The notes: generated by a model not told the origin, from the sequence alone. A stretch of 59,548 nucleotides of DNA from Nitrospirota bacterium (GCA_013388435.1 JACAFE010000053.1:1-59548), one strand, 5' to 3'. Numbered from the stretch's first letter, positions 1 to 9,618 are shown. Program-made: numbers and translations.

Positions 1-64
1 TCTCTCACATTAAACTGACCAAAAAACTCAAATTAAATTGACCAATATAAAATAAAGAAAAGGC

Positions 65-101
65 AAGGAGGAAGGGGCAATTAATAGACCGATTCCTCCT
101 T
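65..101 (-). terminator. putative intrinsic terminator downstream of the SNF2-like helicase
   Basis: Perfect 9-bp inverted repeat AAGGAGGAA/TTCCTCCTT just past the stop of the minus-strand ORF, followed on the minus strand by a T-rich run. Confidence 0.5.
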
Positions 102-139
102 TATGCAAAAGAGCACTGCCTTAAAATCAAACTGTTTAT

Positions 140-3100
140 TTACCCTTTTGATAGACTGAATATTTCTTTTAAATCCTTGTCAGAGAGCTCTGTAATCCAT
201 TTCTCACCTGTAGCAACAGTTAAATCAGCAAGCTCCTTTTTAGCCTTGATCATCTCGTCAATCTTTTCCTCAAATGTCCCTATGGTGATGAGACGGTGGA
301 CAGTTACATTTTTCTCCTGCCCTATTCTGTATGTCCTGTCCGTTGCCTGCGCCTCTACAGCGGGGTTCCACCAGAGGTCATAGTGTATTACACTTGTTGC
401 CCTGGTAAGGTTCAGCCCTGTACCTCCAGCCTTCAGGGAGATTACCATCAATTTATGCAAATCCCTTTCCTGAAAGTCCTCAACCATACTGTCTCTTTTA
501 GCCCTCGGTATGCCTCCATGTAAGAAGAGAGGCTCCTCTTTAAGTTCACTTCTAATCATATCAGTAAGCAGCTCTCCCATTTCTTTATACTGGGTGAAGA
601 GCAATGCCTTTTCTTTCATGGATATTATCTTCCGTATTAACTCTATGGTCTTCTCTGATTTGCCTGAAAGCTCCTTAAGTGGTTTCCCCTTTTTTGAATA
701 GTGAACAGGGTGATTACATATCTGTTTGAGTGAGGTGATAAGCTTAAATATCAGCCCCCGCCTTTCAATCCCTTCTCTCATTTGAATCTCTTTCATTATG
801 CCGTCTACCACCTGTTTATAAAGGGCAGCCTGTTCCTTTGTAAGATAGCAGTATTCATCAAAGATCATCTTATCAGGTAGGTCGCTTATGATAGACCTGT
901 CTGTCTTGAGCCTCCTCAGTATAAACGGCTCTGTTGCACGCCTGAGCTGCTCGATCCTTTCTTTATCTCTATACTTCTCTATTGGGATGGCATACCTCCT
1001 CTGGAAGCTTCGGAGTTGCCCCATGTACCCCCTGTTTATGAAGTCGAAGATGCTCCAGAGTTCGGTGAGCCTGTTTTCAACAGGTGTTCCACTCATTGCA
1101 ATAAAGGATTCAGCCTTAAGGGATTTTACTGCCTTCGTCTGATCCGTATCAGGATTCTTTATATTTTGTGCCTCGTCAATAACTACCACTGCCCATTCCC
1201 TTTCACTGAATTTCTCATTATCCCGTCTTAAGATGCCGTAACTAGTAATGACCACATCTTTATTTTTTATGGATAGATTCCTTTCATTACCGTGATACAC
1301 CAGAACAGATAGGGATGGCGCAAACCTCTGACATTCCTTATGCCAATTCCCAATGAGAGTCGTCGGACAGATTACAAGCACGGGATTCCTCAGTTTCCTA
1401 TCTTCCTTAAGTTTTAATATGAGGGTGATTACCTGGATAGTCTTTCCAAGCCCCATGTCATCAGCAATACAGGAGCCAAGACCTTTTATTGTATTTGAAT
1501 AGAGCCACTTAACACCTCTGTCCTGATAGTGCCTCAGACGTCCATTGAGTGTAGAAGGGATCTCGATATCCTCCAGTCTCCTAAGATCGTCTGCAATCCT
1601 CTTCAGTACGGCATCTGGTTTAAAGGGTATACCATCTATCTCTCCTGTGAGTGTTGACCTCAGAAGCTCCATGGAAGATAAACGGGGCAGTGGCTTTTTG
1701 AGTCTCTCAAGAAGACCCCTTACCTCTTCAGAGTTAAGCAGGACATATTGATCCTTGAATCTCACAAGCCCTCTTGCTGACTCTACAAGCTTGATGAATT
1801 CGTCTTTTGAAATGGCTCTATCTCCGATTGCAATCTCCCATGAAAATTGGAGGAGCTCCTCAAGTGAAAGGTAAGAGACGGCTTTCTCATCCTTAGTTTT
1901 AGCCTTGATGTTAATACGTGGGGTAGCAAGATTTCTCAATTCCTTTGGAATAATAAGCCTGATACCCAGCAGTGTCAGTACGTTTGAAACATCAGTCATA
2001 AAGCGTGCCATATCCTCAAGGTCAATAAGTGCACCGCTTTCCCCTTTTCTGTTTAATATCTTCTTCAGCTCTGGCATGTACTCAGATGCAATTGCAATCT
2101 GTCTCGATACATCTGTCCTGACTATATCTGCAGGGCAGGAAAATATGGTCTCTTTAGCATCAAAGACCTCTGAGAGGGACAATACAGGCGAAATCGGATC
2201 CCTTTTGTTTTCTACATCTATATAGACGCTAAACCGGTCATCTGGTGATGTCTCAATCCTGATCACAGGTGAGATGTCCTTCTTTCTTACAGAGAGCCTT
2301 TCAAGCCAGTCAGCAACAGCCTTTCCCGTATGTCTTTCCTCAAATCTCCTTGCCTTGTATATATCACCTAAAAAAAAGGCCCTGCAAAGCTTATCTCTCC
2401 CAGCTCTCCCATTACCGTAGCGATGAACAATATGGGTAAGGATCATTGATAGGACATCATACACACCTTCATCGCTCAGTATGCTCTCATCTGCATCTCT
2501 GATGCCTAAAGTGGGAGGCTTTATAGCTATAAGATAATCAAGTGCCTGCTGAATCTTTTCATCATGTATGAGTGGTATATATCGAATCGAAAAATCATGC
2601 CCGCCCTTCATGACTACTTCAGGGACAAAAGATGCTGAACGTATGAGAGCAAGGGCAACAGATGTTAAGATGTTAAAGAATCGTGATGAAAGGGAATTAT
2701 TACCCAGGGTAGTGTCAAAAGGCAGGCTCAGAAAAAGATCGAAAACAGAACCTGGGGGGACTACGATACCCTGCTTCTCTATAAGCCTGATGCGATTTTC
2801 GATTATTTCTGGAATCCTTACTGAGAGTCTTTTGTTAACAGTTCTACGGCCATCGGATACGATATGATGTAACAGTGAATTGAGGTCATCTGAATTAACT
2901 CCATGTGTTGTTATAAAAACCTTCATACCTTCAGAAGTATATAGTAGATGAAAGTCTATGGCTCTCAATGACGGGCTCTCATCTACAATGGTAAGTGATT
3001 CTATTTCCTTAGCAACATCTTTATATGCCTGAAGCAAAATCTTTTTGAAATCGCTATCAGGATAAAAAAGCGGGTTATCAGTGAGAAGAGTGAAAAGGGA

Positions 3101-3760
3101 AGTAATGTCAAGGGCAGGGAAGGACAGGACGGGGTCTTCCAGATCAGAAGGTATCTCTTTGTTGACCAGCTGGTAGAGGGGGATAAAGGTATCATTGCCC
3201 TGTACCTTCTGTTCCATCTGAAAGGTCGATGTAAGCCCCGCTGCTTGGATAAGGGTCTCTGTTGAAATCCCACGTAAATTGAACAGGAGAAAAGGATTTT
3301 TATCAATTTCATTGGCTATGATGTAATATACCGCTGCTAAGTGTTTGCAAGGATTTGCCCAGTCAGGACAGGAACAGTTTGCTTCCAGGTCTTTCCAATT
3401 TTCTGGTAAGAGACAAATACCCTGTTTATCAAGAATCTCGAGGATGGACTCCGGGAGCTTTCCCAGAGTTAATTCAGAGGCAATAGAAAGGTTGGATGAA
3501 ACAATAGACTTTATCTTTTCTATTTGTTTGCTGCTGAATTGCCTAAGCTTTATTTTTATATTGTATGGTCTGGGCATTGAACCCTGAACCTTTGCAATAA
3601 CCCTTACATCTTCGAGTTTGATCTCTCTGACGCTACCATTATTAGCATATCTTCTTCCCCTGGGGAGGCGATTGGTGTTATAGTCGATCTTCTCCATAGC
3701 TTCAACCCAGGCATTTCCCCACCATGTTTTTCCAAAAAATTTTCTTGAACTCATAGCCAA
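140..3760 (-). CDS. SNF2/RapA-type DEAD/DEAH helicase with N-terminal SWIM zinc finger
   Basis: ADDMGLGKTIQ (Walker A/motif I), VVIDEAQNIKN, SGTPVENRLTELWS, C-terminal helicase motif DRTYRIGQ; N-terminal CSCPDWANPCKHLAAVYY SWIM motif. Confidence 0.93.
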   Translation of the reverse strand: MAMSSRKFFGKTWWGNAWVEAMEKIDYNTNRLPRGRRYANNGSVREIKLEDVRVIAKVQGSMPRPYNIKIKLRQFSSKQIEKIKSIVSSNLSIASELTLGKLPESILEILDKQGICLLPENWKDLEANCSCPDWANPCKHLAAVYYIIANEIDKNPFLLFNLRGISTETLIQAAGLTSTFQMEQKVQGNDTFIPLYQLVNKEIPSDLEDPVLSFPALDITSLFTLLTDNPLFYPDSDFKKILLQAYKDVAKEIESLTIVDESPSLRAIDFHLLYTSEGMKVFITTHGVNSDDLNSLLHHIVSDGRRTVNKRLSVRIPEIIENRIRLIEKQGIVVPPGSVFDLFLSLPFDTTLGNNSLSSRFFNILTSVALALIRSASFVPEVVMKGGHDFSIRYIPLIHDEKIQQALDYLIAIKPPTLGIRDADESILSDEGVYDVLSMILTHIVHRYGNGRAGRDKLCRAFFLGDIYKARRFEERHTGKAVADWLERLSVRKKDISPVIRIETSPDDRFSVYIDVENKRDPISPVLSLSEVFDAKETIFSCPADIVRTDVSRQIAIASEYMPELKKILNRKGESGALIDLEDMARFMTDVSNVLTLLGIRLIIPKELRNLATPRINIKAKTKDEKAVSYLSLEELLQFSWEIAIGDRAISKDEFIKLVESARGLVRFKDQYVLLNSEEVRGLLERLKKPLPRLSSMELLRSTLTGEIDGIPFKPDAVLKRIADDLRRLEDIEIPSTLNGRLRHYQDRGVKWLYSNTIKGLGSCIADDMGLGKTIQVITLILKLKEDRKLRNPVLVICPTTLIGNWHKECQRFAPSLSVLVYHGNERNLSIKNKDVVITSYGILRRDNEKFSEREWAVVVIDEAQNIKNPDTDQTKAVKSLKAESFIAMSGTPVENRLTELWSIFDFINRGYMGQLRSFQRRYAIPIEKYRDKERIEQLRRATEPFILRRLKTDRSIISDLPDKMIFDEYCYLTKEQAALYKQVVDGIMKEIQMREGIERRGLIFKLITSLKQICNHPVHYSKKGKPLKELSGKSEKTIELIRKIISMKEKALLFTQYKEMGELLTDMIRSELKEEPLFLHGGIPRAKRDSMVEDFQERDLHKLMVISLKAGGTGLNLTRATSVIHYDLWWNPAVEAQATDRTYRIGQEKNVTVHRLITIGTFEEKIDEMIKAKKELADLTVATGEKWITELSDKDLKEIFSLSKG

Positions 3761-3815
3761 TAATGATTATTCGATTCAAATAATTGTATCATGACAATCT
3801 TATGTATCAGTTCAG

Positions 3816-3973
3816 TAGTGTCCTGTAAAAATTTATAAAAGCATGGCCTATTCTTTACCTGCCAGTTGCATAAAAATCGTAGAAAAACAGTAATTAAATC
3901 ATCGTAGAATAACCTACTTATTGGATAAAATAGGGCTCATCATAACAAAAATATCCAAAACAGGAGGACACTA
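3816..3973. repeat. possible small element with imperfect terminal inverted repeats
   Basis: TAGTGTCCTGT at 3816-3826 and ACAGGAGGACACTA at 3960-3973 (reverse complement TAGTGTCCTCCTGT). Confidence 0.35.
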
Positions 3974-4259
3974 TAAGTGAAGTATAGCAAAAGAGAATTT
4001 TTAAGTCGAGCATACAAAATTCCAGTGATGTTACTATTTTAAAATGTCACACTTTGGTTATTCTTTTTTCCTTAAGAGATAAGTGATTAACCCGAAAAAT
4101 GCAGACATTTTTCACAGGTCATAGATCATAAAAGGCTGAAGGCAAATAGCAAAAAAAGGCTGAAGGCTTTAGGCTGAAGGCTGAAGTATAAAGCAAAAAC
4201 AATAACGTACAGCTCAAATCGTAAGGAGCAAAGCTCAAAAAGAAGGTTGAAGGCAAATA

Positions 4260-4371
4260 GCGTTTATAGCGTTATAGCGTTTATTGCGTTCATTGCGTTA
4301 TAGCGTTTATAGCGTTCATTGCGTTTATTGCGTTATTGCGTTATTGCGTTCATTGCGTTTATTGCGTTTAT
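4260..4371. repeat. tandem array of 13 variant 8/9-bp units, consensus GCGTT(T/C/-)AT(T/A)
   Basis: Read directly: GCGTTTATA GCGTTATA GCGTTTATT GCGTTCATT GCGTTATA GCGTTTATA GCGTTCATT GCGTTTATT GCGTTATT GCGTTATT GCGTTCATT GCGTTTATT GCGTTTATC. Confidence 0.95.
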
Positions 4372-4431
4372 CAAATAACATAAAGCGAATAGCTTATAGT
4401 TCGTGGCAAACAACTATTAACATAATGAAAT

Positions 4432-4596
4432 GGCAATAATTCAATTTATGAAACAAAATCACGGGTCTCTTTTTACTGAGGCTGAAGTCGAAGCGTAAGC
4501 CTCAGAGATAAAATAGGTAACTACATCAAAATATAAAATAGAGCTATGTTCTTATATTAAGGTAGTTTATTTTGGTTCATAAATTGAATTATTGCC
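4432..4596. mobile_element. MITE-like element copy A with 28-bp terminal inverted repeats
   Basis: GGCAATAATTCAATTTATGAAACAAAAT (4432-4459) versus ATTTTGGTTCATAAATTGAATTATTGCC (4569-4596), one mismatch; same termini as the copy at 21485-21596. Confidence 0.7.
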
Positions 4597-4845
4597 AATA
4601 AACAACCTTATAACTAAATTGACAAAGGGGGAACATAGCAAAGAGCAACGAGCGTAGAGCAAATAAAAAAGCCTAACGCCTTGAGCCTATTTTCAATTTC
4701 GCAATTTCTGTATTATTTCAATTGCATTTTTAGGGTCAACGAAATCATCATTCTTCGAAGGCGGAAATATTATGACTTCAATATAGCTCACTTCAAATAT
4801 AAATTAGAAGAAAATCATCGTATCCATCCGAATTAGGAAGATGGG

Positions 4846-5301
4846 TTAGAGCTTCTTGATTTTCTCTATTATGGCTGTGGTTGAGATGCCTTCTAAATAA
4901 GGTAGGCTATGGGTTTCTCTGGCGATGTCAGAGCCTATGATGTCTTTTTTTTCCCAGTCTCCACCTTTTACGAGCACATCTGGTTTTATTGTTTTAATAA
5001 GTTCATATGGTGTGTCCTCATCAAAAACTACCACATAATCTACCATTTCAAGAGAGGAAAGCACCTCTGCTCTATGTTGTTCAAAATTAACAGGCCTTCC
5101 TGGTTTTATTCTTGAGACAGACACATCTGAATTCATACCAATTATCAGAACATCTCCAAGTTTCTTTGCTTCTTTTAAATAGCGTATATGCCCGACATGG
5201 ATTATATCAAAGCAGCCATTCGTAAAAACAATTCTTTTGTTTTTGGCTTTCAGTCTTTTTATTTCTTCTAATAAACCTTTTTTGTCAAGTATTATGCCCA
5301 T
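4846..5301 (-). CDS. rfaE2: D-glycero-beta-D-manno-heptose 1-phosphate adenylyltransferase-like nucleotidyltransferase
   Basis: FTNGCFDIIHVGHIRYLKEAKKLGD nucleotidyltransferase motif and KPDVLVKGGDW. Confidence 0.9.
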   Translation of the reverse strand: MGIILDKKGLLEEIKRLKAKNKRIVFTNGCFDIIHVGHIRYLKEAKKLGDVLIIGMNSDVSVSRIKPGRPVNFEQHRAEVLSSLEMVDYVVVFDEDTPYELIKTIKPDVLVKGGDWEKKDIIGSDIARETHSLPYLEGISTTAIIEKIKKL

Positions 5302-5422
5302 AAAGTATTTCTCTGTTATAAAACTGATAATTCAGTTAGACCGCAAAAATGCCTTTAACCAAAATATACTTAAATATTAAATCGGGCAAAAATTAAAATT
5401 TGTCAACGGGCTTAACATAATA

Positions 5423-5854
5423 TTAAAATATTTTTATTATTTTTAATCCGAGAAAAGCCTGGAGCAGATAGAAAACCAAAATCAAAATACCAGCAACAAA
5501 GTGAATGGTTCTCCATTTTAGATCATATGCTCTTATTTGCTTTGAAACGTAAAAAGTTAATATCAGCAAAATCATTATAATTACCCCATTCAAAAAATGA
5601 ATGGTATATTTAAATATATATCCATTATTAAAATACGCTGTTCCAAGTCCGCCTGAAAATCCTAATATCCCGAATAAAATAAAAAAAGGACCAAATTTTC
5701 TATGTTTTTTTATTATGTGTGTTAGAATTTGATTTTTCCTGACCCGCATATTACGTATTTTATATCCGAGCGCAGCCTGATAGAAAAACAGCAGGATGAT
5801 TATAAAATTGTATAATCCATGTGTATATTTCAGATATTCGTTAATATTTTTCAT
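5423..5854 (-). CDS. small multi-helix membrane protein (DUF4079/cytochrome b561-like)
   Basis: Four hydrophobic helices with conserved-looking His residues (KYTHGL, KKHRKFG, IHFLNG, IHFVAG). Confidence 0.55.
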   Translation of the reverse strand: MKNINEYLKYTHGLYNFIIILLFFYQAALGYKIRNMRVRKNQILTHIIKKHRKFGPFFILFGILGFSGGLGTAYFNNGYIFKYTIHFLNGVIIMILLILTFYVSKQIRAYDLKWRTIHFVAGILILVFYLLQAFLGLKIIKIF

Positions 5855-5880
5855 TCTAAAAAATTAAAATCTTCATTTAT

Positions 5881-6951
5881 TTACGGAAGTTGTTTTCCTG
5901 TTATAAGTCTCAAAATATCATAATAAAAAACTATTACCATAAGGGTAAGCAATATAGCAAGTCCTACTTTCTGGCTGTTTGCTATGAATTTTTCGCTAAG
6001 AGGTTTTTTTCTTATTGCCTCTATTCCGAAAAACAGTATGTGGCCTCCATCAAGTATTGGAATCGGGAATAAATTTATTACACCTAAATTTATGTTAATA
6101 ATCGCCATGAAAATAAAGAAATTCAGAAATCCTTTCGATGCCTGTTCTCCTGCCATCTGGACTATCATAATAGGCCCGCCTATTGTATTCATTGGCAATA
6201 CCCTTTGTATAAGTTTAACAACAGACACAACGGTTAGTTCTGCAATTTCATAAGTTCTGACGATACTGTCTTTCAAAGCCTCGCCAACTGATTCCTTTTT
6301 TATCATGGTACTGCCAGAAGGTTGTATCCCAATAAGTCCTATTTCCTTTTCTTCACCAAAAATATTTTGCGTCTTTTTCTTTTCAGGGATTATATTAATC
6401 TCTAAATTTTCATTTGCTCTCGATATTTTCAATGTAAGAGATTTGCCAGGACTATTATGAATTACTTCTGTCATTTCATCCCATTGAGAGATTGATTTCC
6501 CATTGATTTCTATAATCCTGTCTCCTTTTGTAATTCCTGCTTTTTGAGCAGGGGTATCAGGCATTACATTTCCAATCTCGGGCAAAAGCACAGGCAATCC
6601 GTTTACAAAGCTGAAGAAAAAGATAAGGGCTGCAAATGCAATGTTGAAAAAAGGGCCTGCAAAAACAATTATAAATCTTTTCCAGACAGGCTGATAGTTG
6701 AATGAAAACGGTTTTTCTTCTTCTGTAAGTTCTGTCTCGGTGTTTTCACCGAGCATCTTGACATATCCGCCAAAAGGAACTGCTGATAGAAGATATTCTG
6801 TATCTCCATATTTTTTGCCTATGATTTTAGGCCCAAAGCCAAGAGAAAACTTTAAAACTTTTACTTTAAGTAATTTTGCAAAGAGAAAATGACCAAGCTC
6901 GTGAACAAAAATTATAATCCCGAGCAACAATATAGCTGATAAAATTGACAT
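5881..6951 (-). CDS. rseP: RIP metalloprotease RseP (site-2 protease)
   Basis: HELGHFLFAK zinc site, PDZ domain, NLFPIPILDGGH motif. Confidence 0.95.
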   Translation of the reverse strand: MSILSAILLLGIIIFVHELGHFLFAKLLKVKVLKFSLGFGPKIIGKKYGDTEYLLSAVPFGGYVKMLGENTETELTEEEKPFSFNYQPVWKRFIIVFAGPFFNIAFAALIFFFSFVNGLPVLLPEIGNVMPDTPAQKAGITKGDRIIEINGKSISQWDEMTEVIHNSPGKSLTLKISRANENLEINIIPEKKKTQNIFGEEKEIGLIGIQPSGSTMIKKESVGEALKDSIVRTYEIAELTVVSVVKLIQRVLPMNTIGGPIMIVQMAGEQASKGFLNFFIFMAIININLGVINLFPIPILDGGHILFFGIEAIRKKPLSEKFIANSQKVGLAILLTLMVIVFYYDILRLITGKQLP

Positions 6952-6955
6952 CTAC

Positions 6956-8122
6956 TTAACCTCTTTTTTTAAGTATTATTTCAGACGCTGTCTTTCTCGC
7001 CCATCTGTCGGATTCAAGAATATGCTCGATATTTTGATCTGACAGGGTAGTGTGGAGTTCCATTGTCTTTTTTATTATAACTGGAATGTCGCAGAATCCG
7101 ATAGCTCTATTTAGAAAAGCATTAACAGCTACTTCGTTTGCGGCATTAAGAACCGATGGCATTGTGCCGCCTTCTTTGAGAGCTTCATAAGCGTAAGATA
7201 GACATGGAAATTTCTTATTATCGGGTTCCATAAATGTTAAGGTGCCGATTTTCTGTAATGGAAGATTTTTTATTACATTATCAAGTCGCTGGGGATAATT
7301 CATTGCATATGCAATAGGACCTTTCATATCAGGAACAGAAAGTTGTGCCAAAATGCTGCTGTCATTAAATTCCACCATCGAATGAATTATACTTTGGGGA
7401 TGGATAAGAACTTCTATTCTTTCCGGTGAAAGATTGAAGAGATGATATGCTTCTATAACTTCGAGCCCCTTATTCATCAATGTTGCTGAATCAATAGTTA
7501 TTTTTTTGCCCATCTGCCAGTTTGGATGTTCAAGAGCTTCTTCGGGCTTTATTTTTTTTAAATCTTTCTCCGGATAACATGAAAACGGTCCACCTGATGC
7601 TGTGAGAATAATTTTTCTTAAACATTTCCTCTTCTGTCCCTGAAGACATTGGAATACAGCACTGTGTTCGCTATCAACAGGCAATATTTTTGTTTTATAT
7701 TTTCTTGCTTCCTTAAAAACAATGCTCCCTGCCATAACCAGTGATTCTTTGTTCGCAAGACCGATTATTCTGCTCCTACGAACTGCTGAGAGTGTTGGCA
7801 TTAGCCCTGCTGCACCAACAATAGCAGACAGAACAAAATCAACATTCTCGAGAGAAGCAACATCTGATATGCCTTTCTGGCCATAAAGAATCTCTAAATG
7901 TCTGAATTTCTTTCCAAGTCTTCTCCTTAGTTCGGTAGCACCTTCAGCATCCGCAACAGCAACTACTTCAGGGTTAAAAGTCTTGATTTGTTTTTCAAGG
8001 AGTGATATATTTTTCCCGGCTGTAAGCGCTATTACATTAAATTTATCCCTGTGTGCAAGGACAATATCAAGAGCGCTCTTTCCAATAGAGCCAGTTGAGC
8101 CAAGAATTGATATGCGTTTCAA
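6956..8122 (-). CDS. dxr: 1-deoxy-D-xylulose-5-phosphate reductoisomerase
   Basis: ILGSTGSIGKSALDIV N-terminus, LPVDSEHSA, GKKITIDSATLMNKGLEVIEA. Confidence 0.97.
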   Translation of the reverse strand: MKRISILGSTGSIGKSALDIVLAHRDKFNVIALTAGKNISLLEKQIKTFNPEVVAVADAEGATELRRRLGKKFRHLEILYGQKGISDVASLENVDFVLSAIVGAAGLMPTLSAVRRSRIIGLANKESLVMAGSIVFKEARKYKTKILPVDSEHSAVFQCLQGQKRKCLRKIILTASGGPFSCYPEKDLKKIKPEEALEHPNWQMGKKITIDSATLMNKGLEVIEAYHLFNLSPERIEVLIHPQSIIHSMVEFNDSSILAQLSVPDMKGPIAYAMNYPQRLDNVIKNLPLQKIGTLTFMEPDNKKFPCLSYAYEALKEGGTMPSVLNAANEVAVNAFLNRAIGFCDIPVIIKKTMELHTTLSDQNIEHILESDRWARKTASEIILKKRG

Positions 8123-8901
8123 CTTATTTGTCTTACAATCCAGTAAAGTACCGGGCCTGCAAATAATGCACCATCGAGTTTATCAAGAATACCGCCGTGT
8201 CCCGGTATCAGGATACCGGAGTCTTTAACTCCTGCATCGCGTTTAAACATTGATTCCACAAGATCACCAATAATTGTTATGGTACCTATTATTATACCAG
8301 CAACAATAGCATTATAAATACTTATTGATGCAAGTAAGGTGTATTTTATTAATAATGAGCCAAGAATTCCGCCTGAAACCGAACCCCATGCACCTGCAAC
8401 AGTTTTATTTGGACTCATTTCTCTGTATAGTTTTGTTTTACCAAAAGACTTGCCAATATAATATGCGAGCGAATCAGCAGACCAGACAGTTGCATATAAG
8501 AAAATAATCCAAACAGGGCTTATTTCTCTCAATTGTACTTGAAAAGAAATAAAGCATGGTATGTAAATAATTCCCATTACAGGCGCTGAAATATCCTGCA
8601 AAGAGTAAAGAGGCGTTTTTTTAAACAATAGTCTGATTATCATTATAGCCATGACCGAAATTACAATCGCTGAAATAATTTCTTTAGGATAAAATGTTGC
8701 GGCAAGTGTTATAAAAATACATGAAACAATTCCTGTATATTTGATAAGCCCGTAAACTTTATACATAGAATAAAATTCAAGAATGGCGATAACAGAAATA
8801 ATAGCAATCAAGAAAAAGAACCAGTTTCTGTCAAGAAACATTATATATAAATAAAGCAGGGGTAAAACAATAGCTGCAACAGCAATTCTTTTAAAATGCA
8901 T
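8119..8901 (-). CDS. cdsA: phosphatidate cytidylyltransferase
   Basis: Polytopic; SPNKTVAGAWGSVSGG and GDLVESMFKRDAGVKDSGILIPGHGGILDKLDG signature. Confidence 0.95.
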   Translation of the reverse strand: MHFKRIAVAAIVLPLLYLYIMFLDRNWFFFLIAIISVIAILEFYSMYKVYGLIKYTGIVSCIFITLAATFYPKEIISAIVISVMAIMIIRLLFKKTPLYSLQDISAPVMGIIYIPCFISFQVQLREISPVWIIFLYATVWSADSLAYYIGKSFGKTKLYREMSPNKTVAGAWGSVSGGILGSLLIKYTLLASISIYNAIVAGIIIGTITIIGDLVESMFKRDAGVKDSGILIPGHGGILDKLDGALFAGPVLYWIVRQIS

Positions 8902-9610
8902 TAGCCCTCACATTGACAGCTCCAAATCTTCTGTCCCTGCGTTGATAATCCTGTATCGCAAGAAGCAATTCTTCTTTCCCAAAATCAGGCCATAAAGTAT
9001 CCGTAAAATAAAATTCTGAATATGCTGACTGCCATAACAAGAAATTGCTTATACGCATTTCACCGCTTGTCCTGATAATAAGGTCAGGAGGGGGAATTCC
9101 TGCTGTATCAAGATATGATTCAAAAATCTCTTCTGTTAATTCTTCTGCCTTTCTGCCAGAGAGTATTACCTTCTTTACTGCCCTGAGAATCTCATTTCTG
9201 CCACTATAACTTAAAGCAGTGGTAAGTATCATTCCTTTATTTTGAGATGTTCTGATTTCTGCATCCTTAAGAATTGACTGTATATTTTCAGGAAGTCTTT
9301 CTATTTCACCAATGGGTTTAAATATCACATCATTTTTTATCAGTTTTTCAAGTTCCTTTTTCAAATATATTTCAAGCAGCTTCATCAGGGTTGATACCTC
9401 TAAAGTGGGTCTCCGCCAGTTTTCTGTAGAAAATGTATAAAGAGTTAAAGCTTTAAGTCCGAGCTCAATGGAGAATTCAATAATCTCTTTTGAACGCTCC
9501 ACCCCTCTTCTGTGTCCTTCATTTCTCGGCAGACCCCTTTGTTCCGCCCATCTCCCGTTTCCATCCATGATAATACCTATATGTTTAGGAACTCTTCCTG
9601 ACCTTAACAT
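8891..9610 (-). CDS. uppS: isoprenyl transferase (undecaprenyl diphosphate synthase)
   Basis: HIGIIMDGNGRWAEQRGLPRNEGHRRG; DLIIRTSGEMRISNFLLWQSAYSEFYF. Confidence 0.97.
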   Translation of the reverse strand: MLRSGRVPKHIGIIMDGNGRWAEQRGLPRNEGHRRGVERSKEIIEFSIELGLKALTLYTFSTENWRRPTLEVSTLMKLLEIYLKKELEKLIKNDVIFKPIGEIERLPENIQSILKDAEIRTSQNKGMILTTALSYSGRNEILRAVKKVILSGRKAEELTEEIFESYLDTAGIPPPDLIIRTSGEMRISNFLLWQSAYSEFYFTDTLWPDFGKEELLLAIQDYQRRDRRFGAVNVRANAF

Positions 9611-9618
9611 TTACTTTA

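Noticed and set aside
177-3587. Multiple plus-strand ORFs of 60-106 aa opposite the helicase gene
   Set aside because: They lie antisense within a long ORF with clear helicase motifs and show no recognisable domains; likely shadow ORFs.
4260-4371. CRISPR array
   Set aside because: Units are 8-9 bp and contiguous without unique spacers; no cas genes in the window.
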